Notes under the pieces: model-generated | Seen by the model: the letters and a program-made list of their open reading frames with translations, nothing else | Database searches by the model: none | What the model was told of the DNA's origin: nothing | From: Leptospira venezuelensis | GTDB lineage: Bacteria; Spirochaetota; Leptospiria; Leptospirales; Leptospiraceae | Assembly (NCBI RefSeq): GCF_002150035.1 | Contig: NZ_NETS01000008.1 | Location: 186,001 to 250,000, forward strand | Length of the DNA stretch: 64,000 bases | Direction: 5' to 3' | Made by a program: the position numbers and the translations under genes | In this document: positions 38,842 through 48,717 of the stretch, piece after piece | Position numbering within the stretch: position 1 is the first letter of the stretch | Layout of the letters: each line of letters opens with the position of its first letter

Positions 38842-39327
38842 CTATTTGTCCTGGCTTCCGTCGTCTTTGGCTAACATTGTGCGGATTGCTTCCGCCATCA
38901 ATTTAGGCTCATTTTTAATCGCGATATTTTCTACGATTATATGATCTCCAAATTTATCCGCTTTTTTGCGTGGAATCCCGCTCGCAGCTGCTCTCATTTC
39001 GTCGGCGCTACCTGGAGAATCAAAATGAGGGGTGGAAGTATCTAGATCTCCATGCCCTGAATGAGAATGGCGTCCCTCTCCGTCGAGCCCATCCTCGTCT
39101 CCACCGGAATGGGCACCGGTGAAATTACTCAAAAGTTCTAAAAACTCTGGGACTTTGGAAGCTAAAACGGAATAAACCCCGAATCCGAAAACAGCCATAC
39201 CGACCGTGGATAAAAAGGTGATGAATGCGATATGGCCAAAGTAATTTCCGACCATGATGCCACAGACCAGACTTATGATGAGTCCTAAAAAGGAGAAAAA
39301 AGCGAGGAAACCAATTTGGAGGTTCAC
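38842..39327 (-). CDS. small membrane protein of the flagellar operon
   Basis: A 161-residue protein started at GTG (39327), which overlaps the flhG stop as GTGA and has AGGAAGA upstream. Two spans lie at about 5-28 and 32-56 (LVCGIMVGNYFGHIAFITFL). A Gly-, His- and Asp-rich linker (about 72-105) is followed by a helical C-terminus (NEPKLMAEAIRTMLAKDDG). The C-terminal helix carries a hydrophobic AEAIRTML pattern loosely like anti-sigma FlgM, but this is not enough to assign it. Its position after flhG and before fliA suggests a flagellar regulatory role. Confidence 0.65.
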   Translation of the reverse strand: MNLQIGFLAFFSFLGLIISLVCGIMVGNYFGHIAFITFLSTVGMAVFGFGVYSVLASKVPEFLELLSNFTGAHSGGDEDGLDGEGRHSHSGHGDLDTSTPHFDSPGSADEMRAAASGIPRKKADKFGDHIIVENIAIKNEPKLMAEAIRTMLAKDDGSQDK

Positions 39328-40229
39328 TCTTCCTCGCTCTGTTGTTTTTCTCTAACATCCACGAAATTGAAGAATTTTTTGAAAAATCCTGTGATGCCGG
39401 AATCGTCAGAGCTATCCATCTCTTGGTTCAGTAGAGAATATGTAATCCGATTCAAGCAAGCTGCTGCTTTACTCTTAGGTGAATGGATGATATACGGTTT
39501 TTGTTCCCGGATACTTTTTTCTACCTCGTCATCTTGGAAGATAAATCCTAAATTTTCTACTCTGACTTCTAAGAACTGACCGGAAATATCAATTACACGA
39601 TCAGCAACCTTTTTACCTTCGATCGCAGAACGTACACGGTTCACGACCATCTTAAGATTTTTGTCTCTGCTTTGGGAAACAATCGCTTTGATGAGTCCAT
39701 AAGAATCAGTAATTGCAGTAGGTTCAGGCGTAGTAACTACGATCACATCATCCGCAGGAAGAGTGAGTCCAATCACATTAGAACTGATCCCTGCTCCAGT
39801 ATCTATGATCATATAATCATAGGAATCCAGATCAGCAAATCCTTTGATCAAATTATTTCTTTGGGTATCGTTCAGGTTTGCAAGCTGAGAATAACCACTT
39901 GCGCCCGCAATAATGTCCACTCCCTCGGGAGCTTGGATGATGATATCCTTTAAACTTTTATGTCCCTTGACTACGTGATACAAATTGTATTTAGGGATGA
40001 TCCCTAAGATCACATTCACGTTAGCAAGTCCTAGGTCTCCGTCAAATACGAGGACTTTCTGTCCTGCCTTAGCCATAGAGATAGCAAGGTTTACGGAAAT
40101 AGTACTTTTACCGACCCCACCCTTTCCGGAAGCGATCGCTATAATCTTAGTCATAGGTTTGGTTGAAGACACGAGTTTTAAACTCGTATTACCCTCGGTA
40201 AGTTTCCGCAACTGAGTCGCTTGGTCCAT
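39324..40229 (-). CDS. flhG: FlhG/YlxH MinD-like ATPase
   Basis: A 301-residue SIMIBI ATPase. The N-terminal activation helix MDQATQLRKL (the FlhF-stimulating DQAxxLR motif) precedes the deviant Walker A SGKGGVGKST at about 34-43. Later motifs are VFDGDLGLANVNVILG, IIDTGAGISSNVIG and TTPEPTAITDSYGLI, all characteristic of FlhG. With FlhF it sets flagellar number and place. A C-terminal membrane-targeting region is in the last 60 residues. It follows flhF by 38 bp. Confidence 0.95.
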   Translation of the reverse strand: MDQATQLRKLTEGNTSLKLVSSTKPMTKIIAIASGKGGVGKSTISVNLAISMAKAGQKVLVFDGDLGLANVNVILGIIPKYNLYHVVKGHKSLKDIIIQAPEGVDIIAGASGYSQLANLNDTQRNNLIKGFADLDSYDYMIIDTGAGISSNVIGLTLPADDVIVVTTPEPTAITDSYGLIKAIVSQSRDKNLKMVVNRVRSAIEGKKVADRVIDISGQFLEVRVENLGFIFQDDEVEKSIREQKPYIIHSPKSKAAACLNRITYSLLNQEMDSSDDSGITGFFKKFFNFVDVREKQQSEEE

Positions 40230-40267
40230 CCTAACCTCTTTCTCTGGGACTTAGGTTTATCGAAACC

Positions 40268-41545
40268 TTAAGCGGAGAATACTTCTCCACGGATTTCGAT
40301 GAGTTTTTCCGGATTTACTGCGCATTCAGCGAGTTGGTGTTTTTCCGCTGGGATCATATCGAAGGGAACTTCTTGGCCAACACTTAAATGGGTAAAACCC
40401 TTATTAAGTGTATCGGCTAGTTCCAGAAATCCACCCAAAAATTCCGCTTCGTCCAGTTTAGTTAATAAAATTCTACGGAACCCAAGGGGCTCGTAGGCTT
40501 TCATTACGGAGTGGGTGTGATGATACGAAGATGTGGCGGATAATACAAGGATATTTTCAACGTTGTCTCTTTCTCCGAAAGCGGAAAGGTATCCGTACAT
40601 TTTGCTAAGCTGGTCCACATTGCGATGGCTATAACCCGCAGTATCTATCAGGATAAGTTCCGACCCGTCTCTTGCCAGGGTCTCCTGAAAACGTTTCAGA
40701 TCTTTTACCGCATAAAAAGGCATTTCCATGGTATCAGCGTAGCGTTTTAACTGCTCGATTGCCGCAATCCTGTAGTTGTCAGTCGTGTAAAGAGATACTG
40801 ATTTCCCCATATGAAGATGATACTTAGCGGCTAGTTTTGCGATGCTAGTAGTTTTTCCGCTGCCTGTAGGTCCTACAAAGAAGACTACTTTCCTTTGTCC
40901 TCTTCTTGTACCCTTAAAAATATCAGGCTCCACCTGCACTCGTTCGGAAAGAACTTCTACAATCTTTTCCTGAACTGCAACTGTACGAGATCGATCCAAA
41001 GGAGATAGTCTTTGCTCCGCTTGGGAAATAATTTCTTCCGCGTATGCCTCGCTCATTCCTTCTTTAACGAGCTTATCCCTCATTTTAAGGATATTGGAGT
41101 CTTGCTCCTTACGAACAGATCTGGAAATTTTAGGCTCGAATTCTTTGGAAAAAGAAAGTCCAAGATTTTCTTCGGATTCTATTGCCTCCGAAGTAACTTC
41201 TATCAATTCTTTTGGCAAAGAAGAAGCTCTGCTCGGGCGAGAAGTTCTTTCTTCCCAGCTAGGCAATTCTTCCAGACTTCTTCTTTTTTCAGAACCAAGA
41301 GTGGACTTTTGTTTTAGAAGTTCTTTTAGATCTTGGAGTTTTTTCTCTACCTTCTCTCTCGAACTTGCCTTTTCCGGAATGCCAACTTGGATCTCCACGA
41401 CTTTGCGAGCCATAAGTCCCGTTCCAAAAACCCCACCTTCGGTAAGAATTCTATGTTCGATGACATGGGCTTCTGGGCCGTATTTCATCTTCATCTGCAT
41501 TAGGCAGTCCTGTAGATCCTTGCCCCTTATCTTTGCGAAATCCAT
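40268..41545 (-). CDS. flhF: flagellar biosynthesis SRP-like GTPase
   Basis: A 425-residue FlhF with an N-terminal basic B domain (to about 120), an N helical bundle (about 140-210) and a GTPase G domain. The P-loop is FVGPTGSGKTTSIAKLAAKY, followed by LYTTDNYRIAAIEQLKRYAD, LIDTAGYSHRN (G3), the LTKLDEAEFLGG stretch (G4, TKLD) and VGQEVPFDMIPA. FlhF localises the first flagellar proteins to the pole, as required for subpolar periplasmic flagella. ATG has GGAGG upstream. Confidence 0.95.
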   Translation of the reverse strand: MDFAKIRGKDLQDCLMQMKMKYGPEAHVIEHRILTEGGVFGTGLMARKVVEIQVGIPEKASSREKVEKKLQDLKELLKQKSTLGSEKRRSLEELPSWEERTSRPSRASSLPKELIEVTSEAIESEENLGLSFSKEFEPKISRSVRKEQDSNILKMRDKLVKEGMSEAYAEEIISQAEQRLSPLDRSRTVAVQEKIVEVLSERVQVEPDIFKGTRRGQRKVVFFVGPTGSGKTTSIAKLAAKYHLHMGKSVSLYTTDNYRIAAIEQLKRYADTMEMPFYAVKDLKRFQETLARDGSELILIDTAGYSHRNVDQLSKMYGYLSAFGERDNVENILVLSATSSYHHTHSVMKAYEPLGFRRILLTKLDEAEFLGGFLELADTLNKGFTHLSVGQEVPFDMIPAEKHQLAECAVNPEKLIEIRGEVFSA

Positions 41546-41584
41546 GTTATCCTCCTGTTTTTTCGATTAAAATATTACGTTTTC

Positions 41585-43702
41585 TTAAACCACTTCTGCT
41601 GGTTCTGCTGCCTGGGCTTGAGCAATCCTTAGCTCACCTGCGATTACTGTCGGAACAGAAGAATGTACTTCTTCTAATGCGAGAACCGCAAAGTTCCTAG
41701 GCGGGAATTCTTTCGCTAAAAAATAAGCAAAAGGCATTCTCACTTCTCTATTCACCACGTAGATCGGGAATCCTCTTCCTTCCTGTACCCTACGATTCAT
41801 ATCAGCCACAGATTCCAAAAGTCTTCTTTGGAAATCCGGAGGAAGGACCAAAATATCTCTTCCTTCCAAACGATCTTGCGCGAGAGATTTGTTCAATCTG
41901 TCGAGCACCCGACCTTCTACCACTATGACTTGTAGTTTTCCATCCACCATATAATCTTTTACGATCGTGTTGGAGATAGATTGTCTTACGAATTCTGTAA
42001 GAACGTACGGATTCGGATACTTGCTCATCTTGTTTACAACTGTTTCCAGAATTGGAACAAGATTGCGAATTCCCAAACCTTCCCGGAGAAGATTTTGAAG
42101 GACTTGTTGGAGCATTCCCAAATTTCCAGGCTTGTCGGCTTCCAATTCCTGGATAAGTGTTGGATACTGAGATCTGTAATGATCCAGAAGTTTTTTGACT
42201 TCTTCTCTTCCAAGCAAACTGGAGGCATGAGTTGCAAGCAATTCTCTCAAATATGTAATGATAACTGTAGAAGAATCTACCACGATAAAACCTTTAGACT
42301 CAGCATCTCCTTTCGAATCCGCAGAGATCCATTTTGCAGTTCTTCCATAGGCAGGTTCCATGAAAGATTCTCCTTCGATAGAAGAAAGATCCTGGCTTTC
42401 TGCAGAAGGCATTGCCATTAGTTTTTCAGGGCGAATTGTGCTGGAGCCGACTTCTACTCCGTTAATCTTGATCGTGAATTGATCAGGAGGTATTTCCAAA
42501 TTATCTAATATACGGATTGGAGGAATAACGATCCCACTTTCACGTGCAAACTTCCCTCTTAAATTGGAAATTTGGTCCATCAATGTTCCGCCTTGAGTAG
42601 CGTCCACCAATGGCACCAAATGATATCCAAATTCGATCTCGATAGGTTCAATCCTAAGTTCGTCGTAATAGTCTCGAGGTTTGCGATCTCCAACCGCTTC
42701 TTTTTCCTTTTTCTCCAAAACCTCAAGTTGCTCTTGAACAGTTCTCTCAAGTGAGTAAGCAAGATATGCAAGTCCACCTGAAAGAAGTACCATTGGAATA
42801 AAAGGCAGGCCTGGGATAAATGCACCGAGTCCCATAGAAGCCGCGACTACATATAAAACCTTTGAGTTTGCAAATAGCTGAGTTTTAAATTGTTTTGCAA
42901 GATCCGATTCAGAGCCGGAACGAGTAACAATAATACCTGTAGCAACAGTTGTGAGAAGTGCCGGGATCTGGGAAACAAGTCCATCACCAATAGTGAATTT
43001 TCCATAAGTTTCGACCGCGGAAATAAATGATTCTCCACGGATACTTGCACCGATTATCACTCCACCAATCAGATTGATTGCAGTGATAATCAATCCTGCT
43101 CTCACGTCCCCTTGTACGAATTTACTCGCTCCATCCATGGAACCGTAAAAGTCCACTTCTGCTTCTATCTTCTTCCTTCTTTTACGAGCTTCCGCTTCAT
43201 TTATATTTCCCGTGGAAAGTTCCATATCGATTGCCATCTGTTTACCAGGCAATGCATCTAACGTGAACCTTGCTGCCACTTCCGAGATACGAGTCGCACC
43301 TTTAGTGATCACAAGCACCTGAACAATCACTAAGATTAAGAAGATAATAAATCCAACTACATACTTACTTAAACCGGACTCACTTCCTACTATAAAGGAT
43401 CCAAATGCATCAATGATTGCGCTATTTACCGCAGGACCTTTCGACAAAATTTGCCTGGTCGTAGAAACGTTCAGTGCCAATCGATAGATCGTAGTAATCA
43501 ATAATAGGCTTGGAAAAATAGAAAACTCAGATGGTTCTTTAATTGATAAAGAAGTCATAACAATGAGCAAACTTAATGCCAAACTGAATAAAATCAGAAT
43601 ATCTAAAATAAAGCCCGGAAGTGGAACGACTAACATTCCAACGATAGCAACTGCTCCCGCACCCAGGATGAAGTCGGATTGTGTATACCATTTCTTATCC
43701 AT
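41585..43702 (-). CDS. flhA: flagellar export gate protein FlhA
   Basis: A 705-residue FlhA. About eight membrane spans cover residues 12-330, with the conserved cytoplasmic FHIPEP-type loop (LDALPGKQMAIDMELSTGNI then RRKKIEAEVDFYGSMDGASK). The cytosolic nonamer-forming domain (about 360-705) includes FAREGIVIPPIRI-type sequence and the KPDRSY-like chaperone-docking face. It opens the secretion channel with FliPQR and FlhB. Start supported by AGGAGAA six bases before ATG. It lies 15 bp after flhB. Confidence 0.97.
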   Translation of the reverse strand: MDKKWYTQSDFILGAGAVAIVGMLVVPLPGFILDILILFSLALSLLIVMTSLSIKEPSEFSIFPSLLLITTIYRLALNVSTTRQILSKGPAVNSAIIDAFGSFIVGSESGLSKYVVGFIIFLILVIVQVLVITKGATRISEVAARFTLDALPGKQMAIDMELSTGNINEAEARKRRKKIEAEVDFYGSMDGASKFVQGDVRAGLIITAINLIGGVIIGASIRGESFISAVETYGKFTIGDGLVSQIPALLTTVATGIIVTRSGSESDLAKQFKTQLFANSKVLYVVAASMGLGAFIPGLPFIPMVLLSGGLAYLAYSLERTVQEQLEVLEKKEKEAVGDRKPRDYYDELRIEPIEIEFGYHLVPLVDATQGGTLMDQISNLRGKFARESGIVIPPIRILDNLEIPPDQFTIKINGVEVGSSTIRPEKLMAMPSAESQDLSSIEGESFMEPAYGRTAKWISADSKGDAESKGFIVVDSSTVIITYLRELLATHASSLLGREEVKKLLDHYRSQYPTLIQELEADKPGNLGMLQQVLQNLLREGLGIRNLVPILETVVNKMSKYPNPYVLTEFVRQSISNTIVKDYMVDGKLQVIVVEGRVLDRLNKSLAQDRLEGRDILVLPPDFQRRLLESVADMNRRVQEGRGFPIYVVNREVRMPFAYFLAKEFPPRNFAVLALEEVHSSVPTVIAGELRIAQAQAAEPAEVV

Positions 43703-43717
43703 AATATTCTCCTAGGT

Positions 43718-44959
43718 TTAAGAAGCGTTTCGGAACGCTTTCCGGAAAGATTCGAGTTTCGTAAAGATCACACTGAGAGCTGTATAGAATTTGGCAGGAA
43801 CTTCCTGACCAATTTCCACCTCATCGTAAAGTGTTCTTGCCATTGGGCGGTCTTCGACTGTTGCGATATCGTTCGCTTTTGCCACCCGGATAATACGTAA
43901 TGCGAAATCGTCCACACCCTTAGCGATCACAACAGGTGCCCTGTGTTTGCTCGGTTTATATTCTAATGCCACTGCAAAGTGGGTCGGGTTTGTAATTACA
44001 ACATCTGCTTTAGGAACTTCTGCCAGCATCTTACTCTTTTTGATCTGATCTCTGGCCATTTGTCTTCTTCTTGCTTGTAAAGAAGGGTCCCCGTCTTGTT
44101 CCTTCATTTCTCTTTTAGATTCGGAAGGAGTCATTTTAAGTGCTTCTTCGTATTCATATTTTTGGAAGAAATAATCTCCGACGCTGATCGCGAGTAATAG
44201 TATCCCCACTACTATGAAAATTTTGAATGCAGTGAAAGTAATTAAAGCTACCGATTCTTCAAGGCCCATGTTTCCAAGCATTAGGATCTTGAAGAAGTCC
44301 TTCTCTATTACAAAATAGGAAACCCAAGCGATTACAGCCACTTTAACTAATGATTTTGCTAAACCGAATAACGTCTGACGATTCGGAAGTACCTTTTTGA
44401 AATTAGGGCGTATCCTTCCGAAATTGAATGCTAGAGCTCTAGGCGCGAATAAAAAGCCTGTTTGGACTACGTTCCCCACAATCGCAGCAACCACTGTAAT
44501 TCCCATCAAAGGAAGAAGAAGTTGCGTAATATCCACAAGAGCATTATTCAAAAGTTCACTCATTGCTTCGGAGCTAATCACATTCGCAGAGCGTATTCCG
44601 AAGAAATATTTTCTCAAAAGATAATAGGATCTCATGAAAAAATATTCTCCCATGAGATACATTAGAACAATACCCGCTAATAGAACAATCGCCGATGCGA
44701 CTTCAGGACTTTTAGGGACATTTCCTTTTTCTCTTTCTTCCCTTCTTCTTCTTTCGCTGGCAGGTTGTGTACGTCCCTCGTCTTCCGCTGCGAATAATTG
44801 AAGATCGATGCGAAAAGGAACAGTAGCTGGAATTGGCTGCGTCTGTTGAGTCCCTTGTTGGAATTCCAACAAGGCGGTCTTCATCCTATCTAGAATCTCC
44901 AACATGCGCAGATTCCCATCGTGCAGGAACTCCCACATTTTTTTAGAAAGGAATCCCAT
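43718..44959 (-). CDS. flhB: flagellar export gate / substrate switch protein FlhB
   Basis: I prefer the ATG at 44959, whose A is the last base of the fliR stop (TAATG); the first possible ATG is 44971, right after AAAGG. The protein has about 413 residues. An extra N-terminal amphipathic stretch of about 50 residues precedes the usual start block (RTQPASERRRREEREKGNVP). Four spans lie between about 85 and 260. The autocleavage site is NPTH (324-327) in VITNPTHFAVALEYKPSKH, which allows the switch from rod and hook to filament export. Length and order are typical apart from the extension. Confidence 0.93.
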   Translation of the reverse strand: MGFLSKKMWEFLHDGNLRMLEILDRMKTALLEFQQGTQQTQPIPATVPFRIDLQLFAAEDEGRTQPASERRRREEREKGNVPKSPEVASAIVLLAGIVLMYLMGEYFFMRSYYLLRKYFFGIRSANVISSEAMSELLNNALVDITQLLLPLMGITVVAAIVGNVVQTGFLFAPRALAFNFGRIRPNFKKVLPNRQTLFGLAKSLVKVAVIAWVSYFVIEKDFFKILMLGNMGLEESVALITFTAFKIFIVVGILLLAISVGDYFFQKYEYEEALKMTPSESKREMKEQDGDPSLQARRRQMARDQIKKSKMLAEVPKADVVITNPTHFAVALEYKPSKHRAPVVIAKGVDDFALRIIRVAKANDIATVEDRPMARTLYDEVEIGQEVPAKFYTALSVIFTKLESFRKAFRNAS

Positions 44960-45738
44960 TAGTTTGGCCATCCTTTCAGCATTAAGTTCATCTTCTCGAA
45001 GGAAAGTTGGAATGCATTGTCCATCTGAGTGATCAAAAAAGGAACAATCAGAATCATAACTACAAGGCCAATCGCAATCTTGATCGGAAAGCTAAGCTGA
45101 AGAATATTCAACTGAGGAGCAGCTTTTCCCATCAAAGCTTCTGAAACAGTAACTAAGAATAAAACCCCAAGTATCGGAAGAGAAATTTTGAATGCGACTA
45201 GGAACATCGCACCAACTGCTTCTTCCATAGCCTTATAAAGACCGTCTTGGATCTCAGGAACAAGTTTCAAAACTTGCACCTTCTCGAATGAATATACCAA
45301 ACTTTCGAATAAAAAACGATAAGCTCCCAGTGAGAGAAACAGAAGCATACCCAACATATTCTTAAGAGTACTGATTACTGGAAGACTGGTTTGAGAAATC
45401 GGATCCAAGATCTCGGCATAACCGAAACCAAGTTGAACGTTAAAAAATTCTCCGGCCATTTGGAAAGAGGAGAAAACCAAACTTACCAAAAATCCCATGA
45501 GAATCCCGATAAGCACCTCGGCCATCACAACTAAACCGTAGTCAGCCATATTGCCCGGGATTGGAGGAACGAAGGATGCACTTACAGGAAATAAAATTAC
45601 AGCGATTAGAAAACCAAGAGTCATTCTTTGAGCAAAAGTGATAGAGGCAAAAGAAAACACAGGAGCCACAGACAGAAGCCCCACGATCCTTGCCAGGATC
45701 AAAAGAAACACTTGGAAATTTCCTATAAAGTATTCCAT
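44959..45738 (-). CDS. fliR: flagellar export gate protein FliR
   Basis: A 259-residue, six-span FliR with the usual opening FQVFLLILARIVGLLSVAPV, the central FQMAGEFFNVQLGFGYAEIL region near residue 90-110, and QLNILQLSFPIKIAIGLVVM near the C-terminus. It joins the FliP5Q4R1 helical gate. It is separated by nine bases from fliQ and shares one base with flhB, indicating coupled translation. Confidence 0.94.
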   Translation of the reverse strand: MEYFIGNFQVFLLILARIVGLLSVAPVFSFASITFAQRMTLGFLIAVILFPVSASFVPPIPGNMADYGLVVMAEVLIGILMGFLVSLVFSSFQMAGEFFNVQLGFGYAEILDPISQTSLPVISTLKNMLGMLLFLSLGAYRFLFESLVYSFEKVQVLKLVPEIQDGLYKAMEEAVGAMFLVAFKISLPILGVLFLVTVSEALMGKAAPQLNILQLSFPIKIAIGLVVMILIVPFLITQMDNAFQLSFEKMNLMLKGWPN

Positions 45739-45747
45739 TTTTTTAAT

Positions 45748-46011
45748 CTAAAACTTCTCTATCATCAGGAAAAGATCCCTGGTATAATCCGTCATCGTTT
45801 GGAGCATCCACCCAGCAAAGATCACGATCACTGCAAAAATAGATAATAACTTAGGAACAAAAGCGATCGTAGGCTCTTGGATAGAAGTTGTGGTTTGTAA
45901 AATACCAATAATCAATCCTACCACCATTGCAGTCAGCAGAATGGGGGCAGAAAGTTTAAGAGTCACAAATAGTGCATCTCTGATCAAAGTAATTGCGTCT
46001 ACTTCCGTCAT
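45748..46011 (-). CDS. fliQ: flagellar export gate protein FliQ
   Basis: An 87-residue FliQ of normal length: two spans (about 16-38 and 50-72) with the family run LSAPILLTAMVVGLIIGILQ then TTSIQEPTIAFVPKLLSIF. Four copies per gate are usual. Its ATG overlaps the fliP stop by four bases. Confidence 0.95.
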   Translation of the reverse strand: MTEVDAITLIRDALFVTLKLSAPILLTAMVVGLIIGILQTTTSIQEPTIAFVPKLLSIFAVIVIFAGWMLQTMTDYTRDLFLMIEKF

Positions 46012-46850
46012 TTATAACTCCTTACGAGCTCGTAGACGATTAAATTCCAACCATCCACAAGAACGAATAAGATCAATTTAAACGGTAAGCTCACCATCAC
46101 AGGAGGAAGCATATTTAAACCCATGGAAAGAAGCGCGGACGCAACCACAAGATCCACAACGATAAAAGGAATAAATATAATTATACCGATCCAGAATGCC
46201 TTCTTTATCTCCGAAAGCATAAACGCAGGAATAAGAACGTAATTCGGAACATCGTCGAAGGATTCTACATTCTCTACTTTTCCAATCTTTAAAAATAGAG
46301 CCACATCCTTGGCACCACTTGTCCCTATCTGTCTCATCATAAATTCTCTGAGTGGGACCATGGATTTATCAAAAAATTCGTTGGTATCTATTTTACCTTC
46401 CATGTACGGATTTAAACCCTTCTCGTACACAATATTCAAGGTAGGTGCCATAATGAAGAATGTCATAAATAGAGCAAGCCCCACCATTACCTGGTTAGGT
46501 GGAAGGTTTTGGATAGAAAGCGCTCTTCTTACAAAATCCAGAACAATCACTATCTTAGTAAAAGAAGTCAGGGACATCACGATGGCAGGAGCCAAAGAAA
46601 GGATCGTGACCAAGAACAAGATCATCAAAGAAAGACTTGTCTCTCTCGGACCTTTTGCTTCGTTTACATTAATATTCAGATTTGGAATTGGGATCCGAGG
46701 GGCATTTGCTTGTGCAAAAGTATCTTCAGGGATCGCAATCATCAAAACGGCAAATAGAAGAACTCCCGAAAGTATCTTCCACATAATCGATTTATGTCTC
46801 ATACCTTCAGAAAACTTTTTCCCAGCCTTTGTAGCGAACCCCTCTCCCAC
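46008..46850 (-). CDS. fliP: flagellar export gate protein FliP
   Basis: A 280-residue FliP started at GTG 46850, which has AGGGGGA five bases upstream; the alternative ATG 46802 has no spaced site. A signal-like first span (ILSGVLLFAVLMIAI) precedes the family signatures VTILSLAPAIVMSLTSFTKI, VLDFVRRALSIQNLPPNQVM, FIMAPT and FIPFIVVDLVVASALLSMGL near the C-terminus. It is the main component of the export gate. It lies eight bases after fliO. Confidence 0.95.
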   Translation of the reverse strand: MGEGFATKAGKKFSEGMRHKSIMWKILSGVLLFAVLMIAIPEDTFAQANAPRIPIPNLNINVNEAKGPRETSLSLMILFLVTILSLAPAIVMSLTSFTKIVIVLDFVRRALSIQNLPPNQVMVGLALFMTFFIMAPTLNIVYEKGLNPYMEGKIDTNEFFDKSMVPLREFMMRQIGTSGAKDVALFLKIGKVENVESFDDVPNYVLIPAFMLSEIKKAFWIGIIIFIPFIVVDLVVASALLSMGLNMLPPVMVSLPFKLILFVLVDGWNLIVYELVRSYK

Positions 46851-46858
46851 TTTTCCCC

Positions 46859-47647
46859 CTAGTTCAAATCGAATAATCCGTTCTCCAGATTATTCCTTTC
46901 CTTCTTAATTTCGTCTAACTTCTCTTTGAGTTTTCTCTGTTTTTCTTTTCTCTCGCCAGGAGTTTGTCTGAGAGTTTGTTCTTCATCTTCCGATTTCCCG
47001 GTCAGACGAATATTCAAATCCTTTAATTGCTCCAAAGCGGTGACCAAAAAACCACCTTCCGGAGGTTTAAATTCGTCTCTCATTCTCCGGAGCTTTGCCT
47101 TAGTCTCCGTATCCGTAATTTCGGAAATTAAATTAATACCGTTATCCGCCACACCTAACACAAAAATTTGCCCTGTTACTTCTACAATCTGTAACTGTTT
47201 ATTCGTGCCCAGGTTCAAACTTCCGAGAAGATTCATTTCTCCTCGAACAGGAAGAGAACCTTCTCTGGATTTAGCGAGAGTTCTTAAAACCCAATATGCG
47301 GCTCCACAAAGAATTCCTAATACAGAAACAATCCTAAATAATATCCCGGCAAGACTTGGCCCATCTGAAACAGGCTTATATCTTTCTTCCACAGGATTCG
47401 GTGCTGACTCAGTTGGGGCTTCCTTTTTCTCCTCTTGCTTAGGAGTAGATGGTGCCGAAGACTCAGGCGCTTTTTTATCAGCGGTGCCTAACTCTTTTTT
47501 GAGAACTTCGTCCATTTGTTCTCTTTCGGAACCTTGAGAATATAATCCTCCGGCAATACCCGATAAAATACAAAAGACTCCGAACGCCAAAGCGAGGGAG
47601 CCGAATCCTAAAAAAAACGAATGGATCGTTTGAAAAATTCGGCTCAT
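46859..47647 (-). CDS. fliO: flagellar export assembly protein FliO/FliZ
   Basis: A 262-residue FliO-family protein with a signal-anchor near the N-terminus (LGFGSLALAFGVFCILSGIA), a Pro-, Glu- and Ala-rich periplasmic linker (about 45-90), a span (GILFRIVSVLGILCGAAYWV) and the compact FliO domain (NLLGSLNLGTNKQLQIVEVT, FVLGVADNGINLISEI). A highly charged helical tail follows. FliO helps assemble FliP. It is longer than enteric FliO, as in other spirochaetes. It overlaps the fliY(N) stop by four bases. Confidence 0.88.
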   Translation of the reverse strand: MSRIFQTIHSFFLGFGSLALAFGVFCILSGIAGGLYSQGSEREQMDEVLKKELGTADKKAPESSAPSTPKQEEKKEAPTESAPNPVEERYKPVSDGPSLAGILFRIVSVLGILCGAAYWVLRTLAKSREGSLPVRGEMNLLGSLNLGTNKQLQIVEVTGQIFVLGVADNGINLISEITDTETKAKLRRMRDEFKPPEGGFLVTALEQLKDLNIRLTGKSEDEEQTLRQTPGERKEKQRKLKEKLDEIKKERNNLENGLFDLN

Positions 47648-48717
47648 CCGCCTCCCGACTCCGGCTTGATCCTATCGGCCGGACTTACGATATCCGTTAC
47701 ACGCACACCGAAGTTTTCGTCGATGACCACGACCTCTCCCTTCGCAATCAACTTACCGTTTACCAAAAGGTCCACTGGCTCACCAGCAAGCTTGTCCAAC
47801 TCAATGATTGAACCTTCTCCCAAACCTAAGATATCTTTAATATACATCTTGGTTCTTCCGAGCTCCACAGTCACGGACATCTGAACGTCCATGAGAAGAT
47901 TTAAATTCGGAGTACCTTGGGCTCCGCTTGCAGTAGCAAGATTCGGGAAAGAAACTCCCTTCATTCCTACTTGGGAAATTCCACCACCGCCCATTCCGCC
48001 TTGGTAGCCACCGCCACCATAATCGCCTCCCCCTCCTCCTCCGGACCTTTTGGAAAGAGAGAGAATATCATTCGCCATAGATAAAGAAAGAAGGAACTGA
48101 ATTCTAAATGAAGGAAGGCCTTCGATCGCTAAATTGAAGAAGGTCCGCACAAGCGGGTCACCCTCCGGAAGCACTAATGCTGCAGGGGAAGTTACATGTC
48201 TAGTTTCCGCAGGAGAACCATTTACTCCACCACCAGTCTTAGCAGCGATCTGAGATTGAAGTGCCCCCATAATAGGAGTTAAACTATCTCTTAGAGTTTG
48301 GAGTTGGCCTTCGTCAAGACCACCCGAATCGAAACCACCCATCATCATGTTTGCAATACGAGCAGCATTATCAGCTCCCATAGCAAGCACGACTCTTCCA
48401 TTCAGATTTCCTGAATAGGTAGAATATAATAAAAACGTGTTAGATTTAAGTTCTGCTTCTACATCCTTCCGAGACTTTGCTTCGGAAGTTGGGTTCATAA
48501 AGTTAGAAGTTTTGGAAAGAATAGCTGCTAAGGTATTTCCAGCAGTCATAAAACAATGAGAAAGAAAATCGGACAGAAGGTCCCTATCTACCGGAGAAAG
48601 ACCGGCAGCTTCTTTGGACCCGCCTCCGGCAGCCATGCTGCTGCCTGGATCAAATGAATCGTTTGCGCCCGCTAATAAGGCGTCTATTTCTTCCTGGGAA
48701 AGGGATCCTTCACCCAT
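47644..48717 (-). CDS. fliY: flagellar switch protein FliY/FliN
   Basis: A 357-residue three-part switch protein. The N-terminal peptide LSQEEIDALLAG is the FliM/FliY CheY-binding motif. A middle CheC/FliM-like domain covers about 45-185 (LLSDFLSHCFMTAGNTLAAI ... SLTPIMGALQSQI). A Gly-rich linker (about 225-250) precedes the C-terminal SpoA/FliN domain (LMDVQMSVTVELGRTKMYIK, LDKLAGEPVDLLVNGKLIAK). It differs from short FliN by carrying the CheC-like part, so FliY is the better name; annotations often use fliN. It heads the export-gate operon. Confidence 0.88.
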   Translation of the reverse strand: MGEGSLSQEEIDALLAGANDSFDPGSSMAAGGGSKEAAGLSPVDRDLLSDFLSHCFMTAGNTLAAILSKTSNFMNPTSEAKSRKDVEAELKSNTFLLYSTYSGNLNGRVVLAMGADNAARIANMMMGGFDSGGLDEGQLQTLRDSLTPIMGALQSQIAAKTGGGVNGSPAETRHVTSPAALVLPEGDPLVRTFFNLAIEGLPSFRIQFLLSLSMANDILSLSKRSGGGGGGDYGGGGYQGGMGGGGISQVGMKGVSFPNLATASGAQGTPNLNLLMDVQMSVTVELGRTKMYIKDILGLGEGSIIELDKLAGEPVDLLVNGKLIAKGEVVVIDENFGVRVTDIVSPADRIKPESGGG